From Numidum massiliense (GTDB taxonomy: Bacteria; Bacillota; Bacilli; Thermoactinomycetales; Novibacillaceae): DNA of 64,000 nt. Under the pieces are notes generated by a model. The model saw only the letters and a program-made list of their open reading frames with translations. It had not been told where the DNA came from and did no database searches. Positions within the stretch are counted from its first letter, which is position 1. Each line of letters opens with the position of its first letter. A program made the translations under genes and the position numbers. Positions 41,547-51,361 of the stretch are shown piece after piece. Where the stretch lies: contig NZ_CTDZ01000009.1 in the NCBI RefSeq assembly GCF_001375555.1, forward strand, positions 1,605,758-1,669,757, read 5' to 3'.

Positions 41547-43455
41547 TTATTGTATCTTATTTTCCGTATATTCGGTAACCAATTCCTTGAACGGAGACTC
41601 CCCTAAGTACGTTTGGTATAAGGGGAATTGTAAATAGTACTCGAGTCCATTGTCCAATTTGAGCGCGATCTTAAGGTTTTGGTAAAGTAGGTGTTTTAAC
41701 GTTTCCGTGTCTGCAACTTCTACCGATTTCATTTCGTCACAAGGTTCGTCTGCTGCGTCGATTTCGGTGTTTAGGCTACTTGTATTCATCACATCGGTAG
41801 CAATTTTGCCCAGCTGTATCTCCTGCTGGTCACCCAATTGTCGCTTACCGGCGTGATCGATCTGTATGGCTCGGTTCATGTCTGCCACCGCATGCTCGTA
41901 ATCGTGCATATGAAGGTATAGACACCCCCGGTCGTTGAATAGTAACGCATCATCTTCCGTAAGTTGAAGTGCGCGATTAAAGTCTTTCAATGCATCTTCA
42001 TATCGTTGCAAGCACGTATAGGCAAGTGCACGGTTACATAAGTAATAGTAATTACTGTCGTCGAGGGCAATCGCCGCACGATAGTCTGCAAGTGACTTCT
42101 CGAAATCACCCATTACGCAAAGTAAAACAGCGCGATTATGGTAATAGTCCCCTCTATCCGCGTTTAATTGAATGGCCTGATCATAATCGGCAAGTGCATT
42201 AATGTAATCCTTCATTTCTTCACGGTCAATGGCACGATAAAAATAGGATAAGTCATCGTCAGGCGATAATGAAATGGCTTTCGTGTAATCGGCAATTTCT
42301 TTTGATGATTACCTCAAATTTGAATAATCGTTAGCCCGAGCAAAATAGTACGGGCTGTATTCCGGATCAATCGCAATTGCTGCACTAAAATCTTCTATTG
42401 CTTTACTGTAATCGCCCATGTCGTAATATGTATACCCCCGATTTGCATACACTGTATCGTCCTTCGGATCGATGTCAATCGCTCGACTGTAATCTCCCAA
42501 TGCCTCCTTCCACTTCTCCCGGCTTTGGTATATTTCTCCGCGACTGATATAAGCAGGGACATGCTCCCCATTTAACTCAATCGCCCTTGAAAAGCTTGCC
42601 AGCGCCTCCTCTTCCTGTTCCGATTCCTCATAAATAAAGCCTCGCTCGCAGTAGAAATCGCTATCATTGGGATCCAAAAAAATGGCTCGATCAATATAAG
42701 CTAATGCCGTCGGATACATCTCCAATTTTCGGTACGTAACTGCCAAGTAATAATTGGCTAAACCCCATTCTGGTTTTAACTCCTCCGCCTGTTCATAGTC
42801 CTTTAACGCCCGATCGTCATCATTTAAAAGAAGGTACGCCGTCCCTCGCTGTAAAATACCTTCAGGAAAATCCGGATGAATGTTTAGCGACCCGTTAAAT
42901 GCGTCGATCGCTTCTTTGTAGTCCCCGTTTTCGAGATGTTCTACCCCCTTCCTATAAAACTTATTTCTTTTGTTACTCATGTACTGATACATTTTCCGTC
43001 CAAAATAGCTTTTTCTATAAGATAAACCGCTGCCATGCCGTCCCATCAGCTTATGTAAACATAAAACAATGACGAGTGTATAAGTAAAGTTAATAGCAAT
43101 GAATGAGAGCCGGAATTGAACCGTCCCCGGGGGGCCATGGCATAAGTGACATCACCTTGAAAAATGCGTCAGGAAATAATTGTAAAACCTCATGCGCATA
43201 AGCGAGAATTTGTACACAGATTAAAGGAAGCCACCACTTTTCTTTTGTTATTACGTACGACCAAACAAACACCCCGCCAATCAACGCGTGAAGTAGGACA
43301 GACCAATCCGGTACTAAAATCAGAATTAAAAATAACGATACGACCACCAGGAGGGACTGTAGCATCGGTCCCTTTAGTACTAAATTCAAGTAAACTAAAT
43401 ATAATACTGTCAAGACAATAACGATGTCAAACATATGTGCCAATAAAAAAGTCAT
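41547..43455 (-). pseudogene. Broken membrane TPR protein B
   Basis: A single paralogue of genes A and C in three pieces. 43455-43090 gives the N-terminal membrane part (MTFLLAHMFDIVIVL onward). At 43125-43134 a run of C6G4 (minus strand) carries one extra base. Past it, another frame continues VQFRLSFIAINFTY into the TPR part at 43046. At 42309-42311 an in-frame TAA interrupts the TPR array exactly where a repeat residue is expected. The frame then resumes KEIADYTKAISLSP and runs to 41547, with the shared C-terminal signature. The ribosome site AAGGGGAG at 43455 is intact. Sequencing error at the homopolymer cannot be ruled out. Confidence 0.85.
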
Positions 43456-43563
43456 TCACTCACTCCCCTTCACAATAATACTTATCACATAAAAGTCGTT
43501 CGTTATAAGTGCAGCACACGACTACTAATCGCGAACGTCCCGGCATACGGGATAAACCGTTAA

Positions 43564-45045
43564 CTATTCATCTTTTTGACGCTCCTTCCCCTCCCAATAC
43601 GCCGCAACAAGTTCCTTAAACGGCGCTTCCTTCATATACGGTTGGAATAAAGAGAATTTCTCAAAGTCATCTACCGCATAATCCAGTTTGACGGCTATTT
43701 TCAAATTCTCGTAAAGCAGTTGTTTAATCCCCTCCTCAGAGTCGACATTAATGGTACCTGGTTCACCGTTGCCTAATTGGATCTCCTCCTGTTCGCCAAG
43801 TTCCCGAAATCCCTCGTGATCGATCCGGATCGCCTCATTCATGTCTTCTACGGCACTTTCATATTTTTGCATATGAAGGTGCAAACAAGCCCGCGTGTTA
43901 TACAGCGCTGCATTGCTCTTCTCGCTTTCGATCGCTCGGTTTAGGTCTTCTAAGGCGCTTGTGTACTCGTCGAGAAGCATATAAGCAATCCCCCGATGGA
44001 AATAGCACTCATATGCTTGACGCAACTCAATGGCTCGGTTATAGTCCTCAATTGCTTTTGGAACATGATCACTTACTTGATAAACATTTCCCCGCATAAA
44101 GTAGTAAACACTATTATTAGGATCTAAACTGATGGCCTTACTATAATTCGCAATCGCAAGATCATACTTTTTCAGACCGTAAAATATATCCCCCTTTTTT
44201 TTGTAAGCATGCTCATACTGTTCATCTAGCTCGGTAACTTTTGTGTAATCTTTGAGTGCTCTTTCTTCGTGTCCAATTGATTCTAAAATTCGAGCGCGTT
44301 CACAACGATAAGTAGTGTCCTCAGGTTCTAATAACACCGCTTGATTAATACATGGCAAAGCACTATGGGGTCCCCCCATGTTATGATAAGCATATGCCAT
44401 GCAATAATAGATGAACGCATTATTGGGGTCTAGCTTCTTAGCTTGTTCGTAATCATCGAACGCTGGGAAGGGTCTTCCGGTTGCAAAATAAGCTCTTCCC
44501 CTCTCGAGGTATAGTTCAGCATTCTCATCGTTTAGTTGTATTGCTCTATTAAACAATCGGATCGCCTTGCCATAATTATGTTCCCACTTCTGTTCCATTG
44601 CCCGCCGATCGTACCATCGTACGATCCAGTCATCTTCTGCTTGTGTCTTTCCAGAAACCGTTCTATTGAGAATAACAGTCAAACTGCTACCGAATACTAT
44701 CACATAAAGTCCAGTAAGCAATGAGTGAACAGGGTCTTCATAAATGATCTCTGGAAGCCATGGAAATCGCCCCGGAAAATTCAACAAAAAGGCAGGGAGC
44801 TGGAAAATGGTTAAGATAAGCCACCATTTACTTTTCGTAAGCACACATAATGAAAAGAACAATACGACGAGCAAACCGTGCATTAAGGTAGTTAGAGACG
44901 GTACATAAGTTGCTACAAAAACAAAAAACAACGCCAAGGACACCCACAAAAAGTTGGGGTGCCGGTATTTTATGAACAAATAGGATAGCCATACGATGAC
45001 GGGTAAGATTAAAAGGATCCAATTATCTTTTATCCAAATTTCCAT
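43564..45045 (-). CDS. Membrane TPR protein C (candidate immunity protein)
   Basis: About 493 residues from ATG 45045 behind AAGGAGGATTTAACG. Four hydrophobic segments lie in about 8-125 (NWILLILPVIVWLSYLFI first). About eight tetratricopeptide repeats follow (about 150-440), then the C-terminal signature LLYENLKIAVKLDYAVDD with FQPYMKEAPFKELVAAY. First gene after the RHS toxin, 88 bp away across a strong inverted repeat. Position directly after the toxin tip is typical for an immunity gene, but TPR immunity to an RHS tip is inference. More A/T-rich than the core genome. Confidence 0.8.
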   Translation of the reverse strand: MEIWIKDNWILLILPVIVWLSYLFIKYRHPNFLWVSLALFFVFVATYVPSLTTLMHGLLVVLFFSLCVLTKSKWWLILTIFQLPAFLLNFPGRFPWLPEIIYEDPVHSLLTGLYVIVFGSSLTVILNRTVSGKTQAEDDWIVRWYDRRAMEQKWEHNYGKAIRLFNRAIQLNDENAELYLERGRAYFATGRPFPAFDDYEQAKKLDPNNAFIYYCMAYAYHNMGGPHSALPCINQAVLLEPEDTTYRCERARILESIGHEERALKDYTKVTELDEQYEHAYKKKGDIFYGLKKYDLAIANYSKAISLDPNNSVYYFMRGNVYQVSDHVPKAIEDYNRAIELRQAYECYFHRGIAYMLLDEYTSALEDLNRAIESEKSNAALYNTRACLHLHMQKYESAVEDMNEAIRIDHEGFRELGEQEEIQLGNGEPGTINVDSEEGIKQLLYENLKIAVKLDYAVDDFEKFSLFQPYMKEAPFKELVAAYWEGKERQKDE

Positions 45046-45062
45046 CGTTAAATCCTCCTTTG

Positions 45063-45105
45063 AATCAGAAAAGCTAGGCATAGTATAATGCTAGCTTCTC
45101 TGATT
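45063..45105. repeat. 43-bp inverted repeat between toxin and first TPR gene
   Basis: Arms AATCAGAAAAGCTAGGCAT (45063-45081) and ATGCTAGCTTCTCTGATT (45088-45105) pair almost fully around AGTATA. It lies between the RHS stop and the ribosome site of TPR gene C, with no T-run. It may modulate readthrough or message stability between toxin and immunity genes. Confidence 0.8.
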
Positions 45106-45133
45106 TCGATTAACGAAACTTGGTGAATTCATA

Positions 45134-48100
45134 CTACTTCCCTTTCCAATTACTATCACTGGTTTTCCCCAAATACCGTGCTATTCCTTCTAAGACTGGA
45201 TTTATCCATAATGCATTGGCCGCAACTAAATGTAGAGTCAAATTAGTATTCACAAACCATTTTGGCATGTGACCAGTAGACATTATCACAGGCATGTCAT
45301 TTTCCTGTATTCTTTTACTACCCATCTCTTTTGTTTCCTGTCTCTGTTTCTCACTGTCAGACTTGTTAGGCCCTTTGTGGTAATTTACCACCCTTTCGTT
45401 AAGGTCATTCTTAAGATTATCATTCATCTTTTTAGTTTCAGGCCTCATGGAAAAAATGTACAAATCCTCTAAATCGGCTATTGTAACACGATGAACCTCG
45501 AAGTTTTCCGGAACATTTTCTTCCCATCTAGCTCCTCCACTCCTCCTGGTGCCATCCCACCCAGGAATCTCAGGCTCACCAAGCTCCATTAATCCTAAAG
45601 CTACAGCGATAGTCAAAACACTGCCGATAATTGCCCCCGGTCCTGGAGCCACCCCGCCAACGGCAACCGCACCTTGGTTACTCACTCCAAGTTCATCAAC
45701 CTTAACTATATGTTCGTAGATTTGTGAAAAGGGTGGCCTGACATCTTTTATAAAGATATCCTCATTAAACATGTGTGGATCAACAGGAAATAATTTTTTT
45801 ACATCTTCGGCCGCATGCTTCGGATCAAACAGTTTTTTTAACGTCTTTTCAAATTCGGATCCTGTATTACTCACCGCCCCCGGTTGCACCGCTATATGCG
45901 GCTTCCTCCCCGTTGCATCCACATACTTCAGTGGTTGGTTCAACACATACGGATACGGGTTGGTCGTTTGCGGATGGAAGGCGTTGCCTCCCCAAGGATC
46001 CTCGGAAATAAAGCGACCGATTGCCGGCATGTAGTGCCGCGCCCCCGCATCGTACAGACCTGTGGCAGCTTCAAAGGAGTGGCCGGTGTAAGAAGCCGAT
46101 ACTGAAGGACCTGCAAACGCATCGAAACAAAAGTCCCCATCGGAGGCACTCATTGCACTCATCGATGTTCCTACTTCGGCATCGCCCGCGCCATTCCCTT
46201 TCACATAGAAATCAGCGGCATCATCTTTCGCTGAGTTTATAGTATCTGTCTCCGCAATAGGATTCATCGCCGCAGTAGGCATACCGAATGCATCATAGGC
46301 GTACTGCACGACTTGGTCACCGCGATCCGACGAGACGTGCGTCGCGCTCCCTAAGGTGTCATGCTGGTAATAAAACGTTTTCTCAGCGTCCAACACCCCG
46401 TCTAACGCCAGTGCACCCTCATCCGGCGTTCCCGCTTCAGCAACCGATGAGGCACCCGGCGCAAGCACTTCCTCACCGATTAAATCGGCTCCGGCTGTCC
46501 CTCGTGCCCCGCGTATAAAGCGGCGCACACCGTCTGGGCCAACTGTCATGAGGACATCGTCTGTTGCCGCCAACGGGTCGACGACAAACGATTCAGTGTT
46601 TTGCCCTTCCGAAGTAACTTGCCCATTTACGGGTACATCAGCATGATGTGTAGCCGCTTCACATGCAGACTGTGGTGCTTCGCATGCTGACTCTGACACT
46701 TCACATGCTGACTCTGTTTGTGCTCGCTCCTGCAACGCTCCCTTTTGAGACGTTGCCACGTCGCCTTCCCGCGGCACGATGGAATGCGAGGTGCGTTGCA
46801 CCTTCTGACCGAGGCCGTTATATGCGTAATGAGTCTGAACACCGTCCGCAGTCTTAGCCTCGACGAGCCGATTTGCCGCGTCAAACGTATGCTGCTGGAC
46901 AAGCTGATCCCCTCGGTATATCTCAACTAAGTTCCCCCGCTTGTCGTAACTGTAACGTTGTGTCTCGCGATGCGCGAGGTCAAACGTCTGCACCAAACGG
47001 TTGGAACGGTCGTATTGGTACAGCTCTCCCGCACGTAGGAGTGAACCCTCTTTTCCTTCATGTACATCGATCCGCCCCAGGCGGTTGCCCAATTGATCGT
47101 AAAAGTAGTTGCGACGCAACCCGTCGCTATGCGTCACTTCGGTCAGGCGGTGCAGTTCGTCGTAGGCGTAACGCGTTTCCTCCTGCCGCCCGTCCTGATC
47201 CGTTGCCACCGTACGCATGCGATTGCCTGCTCTGTCGTAGGTAAAAGCTTGCGACGTATACGCGCGACGCTCGCGGTCCGCGTGGGTGAGCTGCGTGACC
47301 CGCGATAAGGAATCATACGCGTACGTCGTCGCATGCCCGTTCGGTAAGACGCGTCGCTGCAGTTGCCCGTTCGCGTCGTACGCATACGTTGTCTTTCTTT
47401 CCGCGTCGTCTGCCACTTCGACGACTTGATCGAGCGCGTTGTAGGCGTATCGCACACGGTAGCCGTCCGGGTAAGTGACTGAGGCCCGTTGACCAGTCGG
47501 CGTCCACGAATAGACCGTTTTGCGCTGTGCGGCATCGACGACGTGTGCCAATTGCCCACCTACGTCGTACGCAAATTCAGTCACCCCGAGCCAGTCGCGA
47601 AGGCGCGTGAGTTGACCGGATGGGTTATATTCATAGCGCACTTCCCGTCCATCACCAAACGAGATCCCGCTGACTTGTTGCCTGCGATTATAGGTGTACG
47701 CCGTCTCGAAACCGTCGCGATCGACAACGCTTGTTAATTGGCCTAGACCGTTATATGAATAACGCGTCACCTGTCCAGCCGCATCAACTGTCCGTGCGAT
47801 CAGCCCGCGCGCGTTATACTGATACGTGAGTGTTTGCTCTGGTTCTCGATTCGTCAGCCACTTCTCTAAATCGATTGGGGCATTTTGGAACTCGGCTGCC
47901 ATACGTTCTCGTACGGAAGGGTCTCGTACGGTGTGAAGGGCGTTCAGCGCATCGTATGCATACTGTGTCGTGTGTCCGTTTTCATCCACCAGCGAAGCGA
48001 TGCGTCCGCGCGACGTGTATGTGAACGTTTTGCAACTTCCATCTGGGTTGACGACTTGACAGAGGCGCCCCGCGACATCGTACACGTACGTCGTTTTGTT

Positions 48101-50869
48101 CCCTAACGCGTCAATGTCAGCTATCACTTGTCCTGTTGGGTCGTACACGCGTTCCCGCATATGGCCGAGAGGGTTTACGACTTTCGTCAGTTGCCCTAGT
48201 AAGTCGTATTCAAACTGCCACGAATGGCCGTTCGGAAGTGTCATCTGCGTCATTTTTTGCAGCGCATCGTATGCGTAGGTCGTCGCGTAACCGCGGGAGT
48301 CACTCACTTTCACTAGTTGGCCGAGTGCATCGTAAGTAAACGTCGTGACACGACCGGCTGAATCGATCTGCCGCGTTAAGCGCCCCACGGCATCGTAATC
48401 GTAACGAGTCACTGCCCCAGAAGGCTGTGTCATCGCGACGACGCGGTTGAGTGCGTCGTATGTGTACGTCGTGTGCCCATCTTCCGCATCAGTCACTTGC
48501 ACCACGTTATCGTTGGCATCGTACGCATACGTCGTCACGTAACCGTCGGGGTCGGTGACGGTGCGGACTCGCTCTAACACGTCGTACGTATAGACCGTTT
48601 TGTTTCCGTTCGGATCGACAACTTTTTGCAAATGACCGAGCTTGTCGTACGTGTACCGCGTGGCGTTTCCGGCGGCATCGGTCACTTGCACCAACTGATC
48701 GGATTCGTCGTATGTAAATACTGTCTCGTATCCTTCCTGATCGACGATTTTGCTCACGTTTCCGTGAGCGTTGTAGTGGTAGCGTACACTGTGTTTGTCC
48801 GGACCTGTCCATTGCACCGGACGGTGCTCCGCGTCATAGGCAACATGCGTCGTATGCCCATTTGCATCGGTTAGCGCGCTGATCCGGTTCAACTGGTCAT
48901 ACGTAAGGTGGATCGCGTGTTGCAACGCATTCGTAAGCGACGCAAGGTTACCCCGCGCATCGTAAGTAGGCACGAGGCGGGCGCCGTTAGGGAGCTTCGC
49001 TTCTTTCAGTTGCCCGATCGCCGTGTACGAGTATGTCGCCGTATGGGCGAGCGGGTTAACCTCCTGGATCATATTCCCACTGTCATCGTACGAAAAGGTG
49101 TACGTCGCTCCATCTGCTAACGTGAGCGAAGCGAGTTTGTTTTGCGACGTGTACGTCATTTTCGTCACGTGCCCGAGCGCGTCCCGCATGGCGATACAGT
49201 TGCCTTCCCGATCGTAATCATAGGTCGTCGTGTAACCACGGCGATCCGTGTAACGGACGAGGTCGTTGTAATCGTTATACGTATACCGCTCTTTTTCACC
49301 TAACGGGTTTACCTTCTCCACGAGCCGGAACCGCTCGTCGTAGACGTAAGTCGTCTCGTGGCCGTGAGCGTCTTTCACAACGGTCCGCTTCGCATCCTCG
49401 TCATAAGTGAGCTTCGTCACGCCGCCGTTTGGAGCAACTTGCATCGTAGCCCGCCCTTTGTCGTCGTACGTGTTCTTCACAACCCCGCGGCCGTTCGGAC
49501 TGATCACTTTCGTCATGCGGTGGTTCTCGTCGTAGTCGTAGCGAATCGTCTGTCCCGCGACATCGGTGAACGCGACTAAGTCGTGCTGGCGGTACGTGTA
49601 CGACACTTGGCGTCCCGCATCGTCGCTCACCCGTGTGATAAGGCCTGACGCGTTGTATGTAAATTGTAAAGTGCCGCAAGGTGTCTGTAGTGTCACCAAC
49701 TGTCCGACGCGGTTGTATAGAAGTTCCGTCACTCGTCCTGCTGCATCCGTAACTTGCGTCAACTGTCCCGCTGGGTCAAACGTATAACACTCCTGTGACG
49801 GCGTATCCAGCACATACGTACCGTCTTCGTGAGCCTCTAAACGATGCCGCGACCCGTTCGGGGCAACAAAACCGCCATATTCATGTGTTAAAAACAGTTG
49901 GCGGTGTCCGTCTGCGAATGTCACTTCCACGTCTTCATCGTTGACCGCTTTCAAATGAACGCCGTAATTCCACTGCCAATTTGCGCCAAATACTCCGACT
50001 TGGTCGTCTTGCGCGTTATAAAAACGCGTGAGCGCCACCGGACTCGCGCCAGGGATGACGAGATCCGTATGTTCGTAAAAGAAGTTTCCTGAAGCGATAT
50101 TGATCGGGTCTGGCGTCTTCGGAGATTGTTTGTTGTCCCCTTTCCCGTACATATTGGACAATTTACTCGTTTGCTCCGTGATGGCTTCTTTGACCTTTTC
50201 CGGCAAGCTGTTAAACAGTTCCTGATACGTCTCCTCTTTCGTCCATTGACCGGACGAATAACCGGGCACACTTAGCTGTCCGCTTTGCAGCATCTCGTTC
50301 ATCCGGGCGATGTACGTTTCCATCAGATGGGCGTCTTGTTCCAACTGTTGTAGCGCATTTGCTTGTTGATGGTCAAAGGTGTGCAACTTGTCGAGGGTCT
50401 CTTCGATTTTTTGCTGACCTTGCAAAATCTTTTGTCTGGCACTGTCTTCATCCAGATTAGGCAAAGATAAAATGTCGCGAATTTGCGATAGAGCGGCGTT
50501 AACGTTATTGGTGCGATCCGAAACAGCGGTACGCACATAATGCAAACTGTCTTTCACATCTTGTTCGAGAAATACATCGCGAATCAAGCCACTCTCTTCC
50601 GGTTCCGTCGATTGGAGTGCCTGTTTGCAACTGTGCAGAAAGGACTTGTACCTTTCTAAAAAAAGCGTGTACTTCTTTAAAAAGGGCAGGTGGCATTCTA
50701 GAAAAAAGGTGCGAATCGCCAGCCCCGCCGCTCCTTTCAGGCTGTCGTCCAACGAAACGACTTCCGAGGCGGCAGCTTCGACGGCTTTCACATGACCAAT
50801 TTGCTCCGCGATCGTTTTTTCAGTCATATCGAGCATATTGTGCAGCGCTTGCACATCCAGTGTTTTCAC
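45134..50869 (-). CDS. LXG-RHS polymorphic toxin with unknown C-terminal tip
   Basis: 1911 residues from GTG 50869 behind AAGGAGTG. Residues 1-235 form an LXG domain: helical, with DSLKGAAGLAIRTFF at 42-56, the module that targets toxins to type VII secretion. A DUF6531-like segment begins near 255 (DPINIASGNFFYEHTDLVI), followed by dozens of YD/RHS repeats. A low-complexity insert (about 1375-1420) has three SACE units. The RHS core then ends in the GRFISEDPWGGNAF and NQPLKYVDATG motifs near 1656. The last 255 residues are a separate tip with a Gly-rich hydrophobic stretch near 1733-1760 and a charged C-terminal half. I recognise no toxin fold in it. Two helper genes precede it. Confidence 0.9.
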   Translation of the reverse strand: MKTLDVQALHNMLDMTEKTIAEQIGHVKAVEAAASEVVSLDDSLKGAAGLAIRTFFLECHLPFLKKYTLFLERYKSFLHSCKQALQSTEPEESGLIRDVFLEQDVKDSLHYVRTAVSDRTNNVNAALSQIRDILSLPNLDEDSARQKILQGQQKIEETLDKLHTFDHQQANALQQLEQDAHLMETYIARMNEMLQSGQLSVPGYSSGQWTKEETYQELFNSLPEKVKEAITEQTSKLSNMYGKGDNKQSPKTPDPINIASGNFFYEHTDLVIPGASPVALTRFYNAQDDQVGVFGANWQWNYGVHLKAVNDEDVEVTFADGHRQLFLTHEYGGFVAPNGSRHRLEAHEDGTYVLDTPSQECYTFDPAGQLTQVTDAAGRVTELLYNRVGQLVTLQTPCGTLQFTYNASGLITRVSDDAGRQVSYTYRQHDLVAFTDVAGQTIRYDYDENHRMTKVISPNGRGVVKNTYDDKGRATMQVAPNGGVTKLTYDEDAKRTVVKDAHGHETTYVYDERFRLVEKVNPLGEKERYTYNDYNDLVRYTDRRGYTTTYDYDREGNCIAMRDALGHVTKMTYTSQNKLASLTLADGATYTFSYDDSGNMIQEVNPLAHTATYSYTAIGQLKEAKLPNGARLVPTYDARGNLASLTNALQHAIHLTYDQLNRISALTDANGHTTHVAYDAEHRPVQWTGPDKHSVRYHYNAHGNVSKIVDQEGYETVFTYDESDQLVQVTDAAGNATRYTYDKLGHLQKVVDPNGNKTVYTYDVLERVRTVTDPDGYVTTYAYDANDNVVQVTDAEDGHTTYTYDALNRVVAMTQPSGAVTRYDYDAVGRLTRQIDSAGRVTTFTYDALGQLVKVSDSRGYATTYAYDALQKMTQMTLPNGHSWQFEYDLLGQLTKVVNPLGHMRERVYDPTGQVIADIDALGNKTTYVYDVAGRLCQVVNPDGSCKTFTYTSRGRIASLVDENGHTTQYAYDALNALHTVRDPSVRERMAAEFQNAPIDLEKWLTNREPEQTLTYQYNARGLIARTVDAAGQVTRYSYNGLGQLTSVVDRDGFETAYTYNRRQQVSGISFGDGREVRYEYNPSGQLTRLRDWLGVTEFAYDVGGQLAHVVDAAQRKTVYSWTPTGQRASVTYPDGYRVRYAYNALDQVVEVADDAERKTTYAYDANGQLQRRVLPNGHATTYAYDSLSRVTQLTHADRERRAYTSQAFTYDRAGNRMRTVATDQDGRQEETRYAYDELHRLTEVTHSDGLRRNYFYDQLGNRLGRIDVHEGKEGSLLRAGELYQYDRSNRLVQTFDLAHRETQRYSYDKRGNLVEIYRGDQLVQQHTFDAANRLVEAKTADGVQTHYAYNGLGQKVQRTSHSIVPREGDVATSQKGALQERAQTESACEVSESACEAPQSACEAATHHADVPVNGQVTSEGQNTESFVVDPLAATDDVLMTVGPDGVRRFIRGARGTAGADLIGEEVLAPGASSVAEAGTPDEGALALDGVLDAEKTFYYQHDTLGSATHVSSDRGDQVVQYAYDAFGMPTAAMNPIAETDTINSAKDDAADFYVKGNGAGDAEVGTSMSAMSASDGDFCFDAFAGPSVSASYTGHSFEAATGLYDAGARHYMPAIGRFISEDPWGGNAFHPQTTNPYPYVLNQPLKYVDATGRKPHIAVQPGAVSNTGSEFEKTLKKLFDPKHAAEDVKKLFPVDPHMFNEDIFIKDVRPPFSQIYEHIVKVDELGVSNQGAVAVGGVAPGPGAIIGSVLTIAVALGLMELGEPEIPGWDGTRRSGGARWEENVPENFEVHRVTIADLEDLYIFSMRPETKKMNDNLKNDLNERVVNYHKGPNKSDSEKQRQETKEMGSKRIQENDMPVIMSTGHMPKWFVNTNLTLHLVAANALWINPVLEGIARYLGKTSDSNWKGK

Positions 50870-50884
50870 GATCGTTCACTCCTT

Positions 50885-51166
50885 TCACCTGGCAGATTTT
50901 ATCGAGGTGCCCATTTTCCGGTCGACCTCGCGCATCGTCTCCACAGCTTCACTAGCAGCTGACACATTTTTTAAGAGAACGTGCTGGTAATCCGTAGCTA
51001 ATCGTTCAAGCCACCCGTTCAAGTGATTCATCCGCGTCACGACGTCTAGTGCATTTTGCCCCATATCGTAAGCTAAGATGGGCTGCATGACACCTTGCCC
51101 CGAAATTTTTAACGTTCCTAACGCCTTCTCCACCGCGTGATACTCGATTTTAATGTCGCTACCCAC
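50885..51166 (-). CDS. YwqI-like (DUF5344-type) LXG partner protein
   Basis: 93 residues from GTG 51166 behind GGAGGTGAAG. Fully helical in appearance, no membrane segment; it begins MGSDIKIEYHAVEKALGTLK. Small helical WXG100-like partners of this size precede LXG toxins in B. subtilis (ywqHIJ) and streptococci (Lap proteins) and help present the LXG domain for type VII export. A longer frame adds 60 codons upstream across the ribosome site and a tandem repeat, and is rejected. It ends 15 bp before the toxin start. Confidence 0.75.
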   Translation of the reverse strand: MGSDIKIEYHAVEKALGTLKISGQGVMQPILAYDMGQNALDVVTRMNHLNGWLERLATDYQHVLLKNVSAASEAVETMREVDRKMGTSIKSAR

Positions 51167-51173
51167 ACCTTCA

Positions 51174-51205
51174 CCTCCATCCTTAGACGCCTCCATCCTT
51201 AGACG
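51174..51205. repeat. Perfect 16-bp tandem duplication over a ribosome site
   Basis: CCTCCATCCTTAGACG is present twice (51174-51189, 51190-51205). The copy nearest the gene supplies the GGAGG ribosome site of the YwqI-like gene, so the duplication repeats a translation signal. Confidence 0.88.
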
Positions 51206-51361
51206 CCTAGGTTGTACGAGCGCCAAAACAAGCACGCTCGTCCATAAGCGAAACGAAAAATTGTTTCTCGTGCGTTTATGGAAAAAACGGTTACCGCGCT
51301 TTTTCGTAGAAATAAAAAAGAGTTTCTCTCGCAGACGTTCCCCCATTAAACACCGAGACGA

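Noticed and set aside
46700-50100. Regular short repeats that could suggest a CRISPR array
   Set aside because: They are the codons of the RHS/YD repeats in one open frame, with varying sequence and no constant repeat-spacer structure.
51167-51346. 60-codon N-terminal extension of the YwqI-like gene
   Set aside because: It crosses the ribosome site and the 16-bp tandem repeat, is rich in basic and hydrophobic residues unlike the family, and has no start signal of its own.
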